Origin: Pedobacter mendelii | Lineage (GTDB): Bacteria > Bacteroidota > Bacteroidia > Sphingobacteriales > Sphingobacteriaceae | Direction of reading: 5' to 3' | Assembly: GCF_014635725.1 (NCBI RefSeq) | Contig: NZ_BMDJ01000004.1 | Location: 124,001-188,000 of the forward strand | DNA length: 64,000 nucleotides | Shown: in pieces, positions 56,721-64,000 of the stretch | How the letters are laid out: every line of letters begins with the position of its first letter | Position numbering within the stretch: the first letter of the stretch is position 1 | Made by a program: the position numbers and the translations under genes | Notes under the pieces: generated by a model | Databases searched by the model: none | Told to the model about the DNA's origin: nothing | The model's input: only the letters and a program-made list of their open reading frames with translations

Positions 56721-57101
56721 CTAATATTTGGAGTTACTTTTTTCAATAAGATGACTATTAAGTATATCAAGCAAATTATCTATGTCGTATGGTTTTGGGA
56801 TAAAGTCTTCTGCTCCACAGCTCATTGCAGTTTGCTTTCCTGTATCGCTTGCCGAAAGTACAATCATTGGAATATTTGTATGAGCCACATTTGATTTTAA
56901 TGAAGAGATAATCCTATCGCCAGAAATGCCGGGCATCCACAAATCAATTAATAATAAATCAGGCATTTCATTTAAAAAAATCTGCTCTGCATTTAAGCTG
57001 TCAGAAACGGCAATTACTTCAAAACCAGCATCTTCTAATATCATTTGGGTTACATCTAATATGTCTATCTCATCGTCACATATCATTATTTTAATTGCCA
57101 T
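56721..57101 (-). CDS. Single-domain response regulator
   Basis: This 126-residue receiver only has the acidic pair DDE (residues 9-11), phospho-acceptor Asp53 in LLIDLWMPGISG and the Lys in FIPKPYDIDNLLD. There is no output domain. Its gene overlaps the end of the LOV kinase gene by 11 bases, so it is its probable phosphate acceptor. A single receiver may act through protein contacts or as a relay step. Confidence 0.9.
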   Translation of the reverse strand: MAIKIMICDDEIDILDVTQMILEDAGFEVIAVSDSLNAEQIFLNEMPDLLLIDLWMPGISGDRIISSLKSNVAHTNIPMIVLSASDTGKQTAMSCGAEDFIPKPYDIDNLLDILNSHLIEKSNSKY

Positions 57102-58632
57102 ATTGATTTTGCTTTAAAGGTATTGTGAAACTAAAAACTGATCCCTTATCCTCTTCACTTTCTACCCACAGCGTTCCTTTATGTTCTTTTATTATCTGAC
57201 TGCAAACATATAAACCTACGCCCACACCAGGAAATCTTTCTGAGATTTCATCAGCACGGTAAAAGCGTTCAAAAATTCTTTTGTGATCTCTTTTATGTAT
57301 TCCAACACCAGAATCTGTAACCGAAACCTTACAATATCCCGATAACATACTTAGATGAACATTTATTCCTTTTTCTACAGGACTATATTTTACAGCATTT
57401 GACAATAAGTTTATCATAACCTGTTCTAATCTACCAAAATCACCTTCAACCGTAATATCAGCGATACCTGTCATAGAAATTTTATGCTCAGGAGAACTTT
57501 GTTCTAGTACATTTACTGCATCTTCAATTAATTTTCTAAAACTGAAAGGCTCAAAATTAAATTGAATTTTACCAGATTGCATTCTCGCAACGTCCAATAA
57601 ATCGTGTATTAGTCGCTCTAACCTACCAATAGATTTACCAGCCGTAGCAAAACCTTTTAAGTAAGTAGTATCGTTATTTCTTTTTGCTATTTTTTCTAAT
57701 AATTGAAAATTACCTTTTATGCTGGTTAAAGGAGTTTTCATTTCATGACTTGCAATATTTATAAAATCTTCCTTTCTATATTCAATAGCTTTTCTTTCGG
57801 TAATATCTTCTATAGCTAGAAGTATTCTATCTTGATATTTACCTTTAAGCGTCATTTGCCTTGCATTTAAAATAAGCATTTTACGCCCTATCGATGCAAA
57901 TTCATTCTCCATTTCAAAACCTTCGAATGGATTATTATGAGGAAGAATATTTAACAATAGCTGTCGAAGTTCTGGAATATCCCACTGTCCGTTTCCTATC
58001 TTAAATAAATTTTCACCAATTATGTCTTGATATCTTTCCCTAAAAAAACTACAAAAATTTTCGTTAGCACTTAAAATTTTTAATTCGCTATCTAAAACAA
58101 TAAGGCTTTCTCTAATGGTTTCTACAATAGCAGATAAATAGCTTTCACTTTCTTCTAAGTTATGTGTGCGTTCTCTTACCTGTTCATCCAATAACTCCCT
58201 TTCTTCTACCAATTCATTTTCGGCATTTACTCTTTTTGTTACATCATTTTGAATACCTATGAAATGTGTAACAATTCCCTGGGGATTTTTTATTGGCGAA
58301 ATCATAAGTTCATTCCATAGCATTTTGCCATCTTTCTTATAATTTCTTAGTAAAACCGTACAATGCTCCCCATCTTTTATTGCAGCTCTTAATAAATTTC
58401 TTGATTTTTGATTACGGTCTTCACCTTGTAAAAAGCGGCAGTTATGGCCTATAATTTCTTTCTTAGTATATCCGGTTAAATTCTCAAATGCATTATTGCA
58501 GTAAATAATTGGCTCATCTGGTTGATTATGATCCGTTATAACTACACCATTGCTAGATGCATGTAATGCTGCTGCAAATAGTCTTAAATCAGCATTTCCA
58601 AAATCTGGCAAATTCACTAAAAAGTCTTCCAT
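57091..58632 (-). CDS. LOV-domain (blue-light) PAS histidine kinase
   Basis: This 513-residue cytosolic kinase has an N-terminal LOV domain (about 20-135) with all key positions. GHNCRFLQG holds the flavin-adduct Cys65, NYKKDG holds Asn97, WNELMISP holds Asn107 and GIQNDVT holds Gln128. A coiled segment, a second PAS (about 160-280), HisKA (NIASHEMKTPLTSIKG) and ATPase (GVGVGLYVCSQIIKEH) follow. LOV domains bind FMN and form a cysteinyl adduct in blue light. It overlaps the single-receiver gene and lies near stress genes, suggesting light-dependent stress signalling. Confidence 0.9.
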   Translation of the reverse strand: MEDFLVNLPDFGNADLRLFAAALHASSNGVVITDHNQPDEPIIYCNNAFENLTGYTKKEIIGHNCRFLQGEDRNQKSRNLLRAAIKDGEHCTVLLRNYKKDGKMLWNELMISPIKNPQGIVTHFIGIQNDVTKRVNAENELVEERELLDEQVRERTHNLEESESYLSAIVETIRESLIVLDSELKILSANENFCSFFRERYQDIIGENLFKIGNGQWDIPELRQLLLNILPHNNPFEGFEMENEFASIGRKMLILNARQMTLKGKYQDRILLAIEDITERKAIEYRKEDFINIASHEMKTPLTSIKGNFQLLEKIAKRNNDTTYLKGFATAGKSIGRLERLIHDLLDVARMQSGKIQFNFEPFSFRKLIEDAVNVLEQSSPEHKISMTGIADITVEGDFGRLEQVMINLLSNAVKYSPVEKGINVHLSMLSGYCKVSVTDSGVGIHKRDHKRIFERFYRADEISERFPGVGVGLYVCSQIIKEHKGTLWVESEEDKGSVFSFTIPLKQNQYGN

Positions 58633-58954
58633 TTATAAAAACATTTTATCAGGGTTAATGAATTCGAAATGGTTATGTTTAACCATCACGCGTAAGATAA
58701 CTTTAAGCCCCATGGTTTTGTTTAGTAAAATGTGAAATTAATCAAATTAAAGCCGAAATATTCCTAAATGATGTGTAAACAGGGGCTTTTGTTAAGTGTA
58801 TGACGAAAATTTCGCTATATCCAAAACATCAAATAATCAACGAAATCCATTCATCACATCTTTATAATTATTAATAATCTCCTAGAATTTAATCAAAACT
58901 TAACCTTTGTTTTTAGGGTTGTATAATCAAACAAAACAATCATCACCTATTAAT
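58633..58954. other. Divergent intergenic region before DUF892 gene
   Basis: About 320 AT-rich bases lie between the LOV kinase start and the DUF892 start. No gene, repeat or strong promoter box could be supported. A TTG-initiated extension of the DUF892 frame to 58907 is not convincing. Confidence 0.4.
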
Positions 58955-59509
58955 ATGAAAACAAAAGAAACTGGTAGCGAACCAAAATTTGCCACCAAAA
59001 CCACAAAAGAAGATTCTCCAGAACTTAACGAACTTTTTAAAGATTCAATAGCTGATTTATATTGGGCAGAGAATCATTTGGTTAAATCCCTTCCAAAAAT
59101 GATTTCCGTTGCAACAGCTCCCGAACTTATTAATGCTATAAAATCTCATCTCGAAGAGACCAAAAATCACGTAACCAGGTTAGAACAAATTTTTGAACTA
59201 CTTGGAGAGAAGGCGATTGCTAAAAAGTGTGATGCCATGGAAGGACTTACAAAAGAAGCCGAAGGTATTGTAGAATCTACAGAACCTGGAACTGCAACTA
59301 GGGATGTGGGTATTATTTTGGCATCGCAAAAAGTTGAGCATTATGAAATTGCAAGTTATAATGGTTTGTATCAATTGGCAATAACCCTTGGTTTAAAAGA
59401 TGTTGCAGAGATTTTAGAGCAAACATTGGCTGAAGAAAAACTTGCCGATAATAAATTAGGCGACATCGCTGAAAACGAAATTAATTATAAAGTAGCTGAA
59501 GAAGCTTAA
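58955..59509 (+). CDS. DUF892 ferritin-like protein (YciF/YciE family)
   Basis: The start at the ATG 58955 (MKTKETGSEP) is preferred to a TTG 48 bases upstream. The 184-residue four-helix bundle has FKDSIADLYWAENHLVKSLPKM and HLEETKNHVTRLEQIF. Later helices are SQKVEHYEIASYNGLYQLA and EQTLAEEKLADNKL, the DUF892 Glu/His di-metal pattern. Such proteins are made under osmotic and oxidative stress. The catalase gene follows after five bases. Confidence 0.88.
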   Translation: MKTKETGSEPKFATKTTKEDSPELNELFKDSIADLYWAENHLVKSLPKMISVATAPELINAIKSHLEETKNHVTRLEQIFELLGEKAIAKKCDAMEGLTKEAEGIVESTEPGTATRDVGIILASQKVEHYEIASYNGLYQLAITLGLKDVAEILEQTLAEEKLADNKLGDIAENEINYKVAEEA

Positions 59510-59514
59510 AAAAT

Positions 59515-61707
59515 ATGGCTAAGAAAACATCCAATAAAAATAGTTCTCCTGCACAGCAAGAGAACGATAAAACCAATAAATTAGAATCTTTCGTGGCAGA
59601 TTCTACTGGTCAGTTTATGACAACCAATCATGGTGTAAAAATCAATGACGACCAAAACTCGCTTAAAGCTGGTGATAGAGGCGCAACATTACTCGAAGAT
59701 TTTATCTTAAGAGAAAAAATTACACACTTTGATCATGAGCGTATTCCAGAACGTGTTGTACACGCAAGAGGTTCTGCAGCACACGGCGTTTTTAAAGTTT
59801 ACGATGATTTATCAGAAATAACCAAAGCAGCTTTTTTATGTGATACCAGTATTGAAACACCAGTTTTTGTTCGTTTTTCTACGGTAGCCGGCTCTCGAGG
59901 TTCGAGCGATTTAGCCAGAGATGTACGTGGATTTGCAGTTAAGTTTTACACACAGGAAGGCAATTTTGATTTGGTAGGTAATAACATGCCAGTATTTTTT
60001 ATTCAGGATGCAATTAAGTTTCCTGATTTAATACACGCAGTAAAACCTGAGCCGGATAATGAAATGCCGCAGGCAGCTTCAGCTCATGATACCTTTTGGG
60101 ATTTTATTTCTCAACTTCCAGAGTCTGCACATATGATAATGTGGGCAATGAGCGATCGTGCTTTACCAAGAAGTTACCGCATGATGGAAGGTTTTGGAGT
60201 ACACACTTTCCGTTTTGTAAATGCTCAAGGTGTTTCGAATTTTGTAAAATTTCATTGGAAACCTCTTCTCGGCGTGCATTCCGTTGCTTGGGATGAAGCG
60301 CAAAACATTTCTGGTAAAGACCCTGATTTTCATAGAAGAGATCTATGGGATGCAATTGAAGCAGGAGCTTTTCCGGAGTGGGAATTAGGTGTTCAAATTG
60401 TTCCTGAAGAGGATGAATTTAAATTTGAGTTTGATTTACTTGACCCAACAAAGCTGATACCCGAAGAACTTGTACCTGTACAACGTGTTGGAAAAATGAC
60501 TTTAAATCGCAATCCGGATAATTTCTTTTCTGAAACCGAGCAGGTTGCTTTTCATATTGGTCATGTTGTTCCAGGTATTGATTTTACTAACGATCCGTTA
60601 TTACAGGGTAGATTGTTCTCTTATACCGATACGCAATTAATTCGTCTTGGCGGACCAAATTTCCATGAAATTCCAATTAACCGCCCAGTTGTTCCGGTTC
60701 ATAATAATCAACGAGATGGTTATATGCGTCAAACCATTAACCGTGGTAAAACCAGTTATGGTCCTAACGCCATTGCAGCCAACGACCCTCAACAAGCCAA
60801 GGCAAAAGAAGGTGGTTTTGTAAGCTATAATGAAAGGATTGATGCTAAAAAGATACGAGCAAGAAGCAGAAGTTTCTTTGATCATTTTTCACAAGCTCGT
60901 CTTTTTTTTAATTCGCAAAGCGATCCTGAAAAAAACCACATCACTGATGCACTGAGTTTCGAACTTGGAAAAGTTAAAGCAGTAGAAATTCGTGAACGTA
61001 TGCTTGCCTTATTGGCCGAAATTGATAAAAACTTAGCCGCAGAGGTTGCTTATGCTTTAGGATTACACATTCCAAAAATTCCTCTAAAAGAACTGAATAA
61101 CAGCATCCCGGCTGATGGTGATAGAAGTGAATATGCATCTACAAACCCTGAGGGTAGTTTAGCAAAATCAGAAGCATTAAGTATGGCTGGTACGATTAAA
61201 GATACCATTCAAACCCGAAAGGTTGCAATTTTAGCTGCTGATGGCGTTGATGAAAAATCGTTAAGTAAAGTTAAAGATGCATTGATAACGGAAGGAGCGG
61301 TGGTTCATATTATTGCTCCAAAGTTAGGCAAAATCATTTCTGAAGGCAATGTGCAAATTACTGTTGATGAAAGCTTTTTAACTGCTGCATCTGTTTTGTA
61401 CGATGCTGTTTACGTTCCTGGTGGTGGAAATTCAGTTGCAACTTTAGAAGCAGAGGCAAATGCCGTTCATTTCTTAAATGAAGCTTTTAAACATTGTAAA
61501 GCTATTGCAGCCGATGAACAAGCATTACAAGTATTGGAATCAACCTACTTTTATAAAAAATTACCAGCAGAGTATTCTAAAGAAACAGTGCTACGCGAAG
61601 GCGTATTGGTTTCGGCAGATATTAAGAACTTAGCTAGTACTTTTATCGAAATGATTGGTATGCACCGTTTCTGGGAAAGAGAAAATCCTAGAAAAATTCC
61701 TGCATAA
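59515..61707 (+). CDS. katE: Large-subunit catalase (HPII/KatE type) with DJ-1/PfpI C-terminal domain
   Basis: This 730-residue catalase has the active His in RVVHARGSAAHG and the distal Asn region GNNMPVFFIQD. The haem-ligand Tyr is in GRLFSYTDTQLIRLG, and SRSFFDHFSQARLFF belongs to the clade-2 fold. Residues about 565-730 (RKVAILAADGVDEKSLSKV, YVPGGGNSVATLE, AIAADEQALQVL) form the flavodoxin/DJ-1-like tail typical of KatE. It removes hydrogen peroxide in the cytosol. It shares an operon with DUF892. Confidence 0.94.
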   Translation: MAKKTSNKNSSPAQQENDKTNKLESFVADSTGQFMTTNHGVKINDDQNSLKAGDRGATLLEDFILREKITHFDHERIPERVVHARGSAAHGVFKVYDDLSEITKAAFLCDTSIETPVFVRFSTVAGSRGSSDLARDVRGFAVKFYTQEGNFDLVGNNMPVFFIQDAIKFPDLIHAVKPEPDNEMPQAASAHDTFWDFISQLPESAHMIMWAMSDRALPRSYRMMEGFGVHTFRFVNAQGVSNFVKFHWKPLLGVHSVAWDEAQNISGKDPDFHRRDLWDAIEAGAFPEWELGVQIVPEEDEFKFEFDLLDPTKLIPEELVPVQRVGKMTLNRNPDNFFSETEQVAFHIGHVVPGIDFTNDPLLQGRLFSYTDTQLIRLGGPNFHEIPINRPVVPVHNNQRDGYMRQTINRGKTSYGPNAIAANDPQQAKAKEGGFVSYNERIDAKKIRARSRSFFDHFSQARLFFNSQSDPEKNHITDALSFELGKVKAVEIRERMLALLAEIDKNLAAEVAYALGLHIPKIPLKELNNSIPADGDRSEYASTNPEGSLAKSEALSMAGTIKDTIQTRKVAILAADGVDEKSLSKVKDALITEGAVVHIIAPKLGKIISEGNVQITVDESFLTAASVLYDAVYVPGGGNSVATLEAEANAVHFLNEAFKHCKAIAADEQALQVLESTYFYKKLPAEYSKETVLREGVLVSADIKNLASTFIEMIGMHRFWERENPRKIPA

Positions 61708-61760
61708 TTTATCTGCGTTGCAAATTGATTATGAATTATTTTATTCATTTCAAATCAAAT

Positions 61761-61798
61761 ATATATCGAATGCTGTTTACATATAGCATTCGATATAT
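61761..61798. terminator. 14-bp perfect hairpin after catalase gene
   Basis: ATATATCGAATGCT (61761-61774) and its exact complement (61785-61798) flank a 10-base loop, 53 bases after the catalase stop. ATTTT follows but no long T-run, so it may end transcription or act as a boundary element. Confidence 0.5.
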
Positions 61799-61832
61799 GA
61801 TTTTACCATCAACCTAAACTAAAATCCTAACT

Positions 61833-62438
61833 ATGGAAAACAATACTAATCTTCCTAAAGTACCTGAGCAAGTTGTTGGAAGTGAGGTGGATGTTGTAGA
61901 TGAACGGAAATTTCAAGGAGAGGAAGAAGCATTAAAAAGATATTTAGTTTCTTCTGAGCGACTTTTGGATGTAAATAATTGGGGCAAATATGCAGGGATT
62001 TCTGCTTTTCAATTGATTGATAACCATGGCGTTCGTGCTCAAAGGCTTGCAGAACACAAAGATTATATTCGCATAGATATTCCAGGTCCGGGAACTAAGG
62101 CAGGAATGGGTTATGATTGGGTTAGAATCGAAGAAATAGAACGAAATGATGATGGAAACGAGCGTTATGTTTTAATTAGAGTAAGGCCATGTCCGCATCC
62201 ACTTTCTGATAAAAACGATACCGCACACTTTTTGAAAGATAATGCTACCTCTACATTTATTGTAAGGCAAAAAGGAAACGTTGTTTATGCCGAAGAACAT
62301 GGGCATAATGAACTACCAAATACCACAAACGGCAGTTTATACGATAAGGGAAGAAACTTTGTGGTAGGTATGGCTGCAAAAATTGGCTTATCCTATCCTC
62401 AGTGGAGCAGCCTGGTTAAAGGTCTGCTTGCCGATTAA
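61833..62438 (+). CDS. Conserved Bacteroidetes protein of unknown function
   Basis: This 201-residue soluble protein has no signal peptide. It contains YIRIDIPGPGTKAGMGYDWVRIEEIERN, VLIRVRPCPHPLSD and TSTFIVRQKGNVVYAEEHGHNE. The body looks like a single alpha/beta domain used for binding rather than an enzyme with clear catalytic residues. I do not recognise a named family. Its stop overlaps the ankyrin gene stop in a shared TTAA, so the two genes converge exactly. Its place after catalase suggests a stress link only by context. Confidence 0.7.
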   Translation: MENNTNLPKVPEQVVGSEVDVVDERKFQGEEEALKRYLVSSERLLDVNNWGKYAGISAFQLIDNHGVRAQRLAEHKDYIRIDIPGPGTKAGMGYDWVRIEEIERNDDGNERYVLIRVRPCPHPLSDKNDTAHFLKDNATSTFIVRQKGNVVYAEEHGHNELPNTTNGSLYDKGRNFVVGMAAKIGLSYPQWSSLVKGLLAD

Positions 62439-62917
62439 GATGTTTGATATTCTTGAATCATTTGCATTCCAGCTTCATTACCTTGTAGTGCCGCAAATTC
62501 CAAAGCAGATTGACCGGTTTTATCCAATATAGTAGTGTCAGCATTACTATCTAAAAGTAATTTCAACACATCATTTCTGCCAAACATAGCAGCAAACATT
62601 AAGGCAGTTCCGCCGTTTCCATGTTGCAAGTTCAAATCAGCTCCGCTTTCAATCAGCAACTTGGCTATGTCTGCATAACCTTTAAAAGAAACGCCCATTA
62701 AAGCTGTATTTCCACCATTATCAGCATCATTTAAATCTGCACCTGCTTCAATTAATAGTTTTGCGGCTTCATATTGGTTATTATAACATGCAATTATTAA
62801 TGGTGTAAATCCTTTTTCATCCTTTAGATCAACATTTGCTTTTTGCAGAATCAGTTCTTTTAATACTTCAATTTCACCTTTTCTGGCAGCAGGAATTATA
62901 AGCTCGTTAATGTTCAT
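62435..62917 (-). CDS. Ankyrin-repeat protein
   Basis: This 160-residue protein is made of about four ankyrin repeats (for example EKGFTPLIIACYNNQYEAAKLLIEAGADL, NGGNTALMGVSFKGYADIAKLLIESGADL). It has no signal peptide. Small ankyrin proteins commonly sit beside catalase genes (AnkB type), where they support catalase activity in Pseudomonas. Here a similar helper role is plausible but inferred. Confidence 0.88.
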   Translation of the reverse strand: MNINELIIPAARKGEIEVLKELILQKANVDLKDEKGFTPLIIACYNNQYEAAKLLIEAGADLNDADNGGNTALMGVSFKGYADIAKLLIESGADLNLQHGNGGTALMFAAMFGRNDVLKLLLDSNADTTILDKTGQSALEFAALQGNEAGMQMIQEYQTS

Positions 62918-63124
62918 GCTTTAATAACCTTTGCTTTTTATAAAAGTTTTAACAGCGTAAAGATTTTGAACTTTCAGGAAATATTTATAATTATATTAAT
63001 TCAATTTTTTTTAAAACCTCCAAACTGAAGCAACTAATTATGTTACAATTAAAACATTGGAACACTTTGCTGGTTCTATTCTAAGCTTTAATTTTTTACT
63101 TATCTTTAGAATCATCCCAAAACA

Positions 63125-64000
63125 ATGAAACACTTTGATGCTATAGTTATCGGTGCCGGTCAAGCAGGCGTTCCTTTAGCTAAAAAACTTGCTCAGGCAG
63201 GAAAAAAAATCGCTGTAATAGAAAAAAGAATAGTTGGTGGCACTTGTATAAATGATGGCTGCACACCAACTAAAGCCATGATTGCTTCCGCAAAAATGGT
63301 TTATCAAGCTGGTAAAGCCGATGAGTTAGGGGTAAACATCGGTTCAATAAAAATAGATTTTAAGAAGGTAAAACAGCGTAAAGATGATATTGTAGAACAG
63401 TTCCAAAAATCTGCTCAAAAAGGTTTGGAAGAAACCAATGGTTTAACACTAATTATGGGTGAAGCCCGGTTTAGCGGTGAAAAAGAAATTACCATTTTGT
63501 TGGCCAATGGCAAAGAAGAAATCATCACTGCCGATTGGATTTTCATCAATACAGGAGCAAAAACTGCAATACCTGATATAGATGGATTAGATGAAGTAGA
63601 TTTTTTAACTTCTACTACTATCCTAGAGTTAGATAAAATCCCTGATGAATTGGTCGTAATTGGTGGCAACTACATTGGTTTAGAGTTTGGCCAAATGTTT
63701 AGCCGGTTTGGCAGCAAGGTAACCATCATTGAGCAGTCATCCACAATTTTGGCACGAGAAGATGAAGATGTTTCGGCTTCATTAACCGAAATATTAAAGG
63801 ATGAAAAAATTGAAATCATAACCAATGCTGTGGTTAAAAAGTTTACATCAAATAAAAAGAATAAAATAGAAGTAGAACTTCAAGCTGATAACACCACCAA
63901 AAAGATAAAAACTAGTCATGTTTTAATCGCTACAGGTAGGATACCACAAACCAAAAATTTAGGCTTAGAATTTTGTGGAGTAAAAACAGATGAGAAAGGA
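63125..64000 (+). CDS. Pyridine-nucleotide disulfide oxidoreductase (partial at window end)
   Basis: The ATG at 63125 starts MKHFDAIVIGAGQAGVPLAKKL, an FAD-binding Rossmann motif. The redox disulfide lies in GGTCINDGCTPTKAMI (CX4C). The NAD(P) site is VVIGGNYIGLEFGQMF and the second FAD motif is near VLIATGRIP. The frame is open to the end of the window, giving at least 292 residues. The dimerisation domain and C-terminal active-site His are not seen. It resembles dihydrolipoamide dehydrogenase/mercuric reductase-like enzymes. The exact substrate is not set. Confidence 0.88.
   Translation, partial: MKHFDAIVIGAGQAGVPLAKKLAQAGKKIAVIEKRIVGGTCINDGCTPTKAMIASAKMVYQAGKADELGVNIGSIKIDFKKVKQRKDDIVEQFQKSAQKGLEETNGLTLIMGEARFSGEKEITILLANGKEEIITADWIFINTGAKTAIPDIDGLDEVDFLTSTTILELDKIPDELVVIGGNYIGLEFGQMFSRFGSKVTIIEQSSTILAREDEDVSASLTEILKDEKIEIITNAVVKKFTSNKKNKIEVELQADNTTKKIKTSHVLIATGRIPQTKNLGLEFCGVKTDEKG

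Overview
The window is AT-rich chromosomal DNA from a Bacteroidetes bacterium, most likely a Pedobacter-like member of the Sphingobacteriaceae. This rests on a SusC/SusD pair, DUF3570/DUF4266 proteins, an RND pump fused to an outer-membrane efflux domain, TAnnTTTG-type -7 promoter elements, many lipoproteins, and coding sequences that start without strong Shine-Dalgarno sites. No rRNA, tRNA, CRISPR array or intact transposase was seen. The species is inferred from gene content only.

Region 1 (1-14.4 kb) is a beta-mannan/glucomannan utilisation locus. It encodes a glycosidase end, a carbohydrate-binding-like protein, three GH26 mannanases, a GH5 glucanase, a GH27 alpha-galactosidase, an AraC regulator, a sodium:solute symporter, a GH130 mannosylglucose phosphorylase, an AGE-family mannobiose 2-epimerase and an SGNH acetylesterase. 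Together these fit the known route of periplasmic mannobiose release, import, epimerisation to mannosylglucose and phosphorolysis.

Region 2 (14.7-28.7 kb) begins with a decayed CheB-CheR gene and a frameshifted HD-domain gene. A metal/redox block follows: an OmpR-type response regulator and kinase, cytochrome b561, a small His-containing protein, a frameshifted CusA-CusC fusion and CusB. Next comes an operon for a Rieske protein, a thioredoxin-like protein, ApbE, DUF4266 and DUF3570. The regulator gene and the Rieske operon share an upstream promoter motif, which suggests one regulon.

Region 3 (29.3-46.0 kb, minus strand) has a large GAF/PAS hybrid kinase and then a long molybdenum operon. 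It encodes a PaoABC-type periplasmic aldehyde oxidoreductase with its cofactor genes: moaA, a moaC-moaB fusion, moaD, moaE, moeB-rhodanese, moeA, a mocA-like cytidylyltransferase and xdhC. A MOSC protein, a TauE/SafE permease and a small molybdopterin-binding-like protein accompany them. A short MITE-like inverted-repeat element ends inside the MOSC gene.

Region 4 (46.4-54.7 kb) is a SusCD locus with a calcium-dependent PI-PLC-like enzyme, alkaline phosphatase and a PHP-type phosphoesterase. It is probably for scavenging phosphate or phospholipid head groups.

Region 5 (54.7-64 kb) is a stress island: a GAF histidine kinase, DUF2383 protein, single-domain response regulator, a LOV-domain (blue-light) histidine kinase, a DUF892 ferritin-like protein, a large catalase with DJ-1/PfpI tail, a 201-residue unknown, an ankyrin protein and the start of a pyridine-nucleotide disulfide oxidoreductase. 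The LOV kinase beside catalase and ferritin-like genes suggests light-linked oxidative-stress control.
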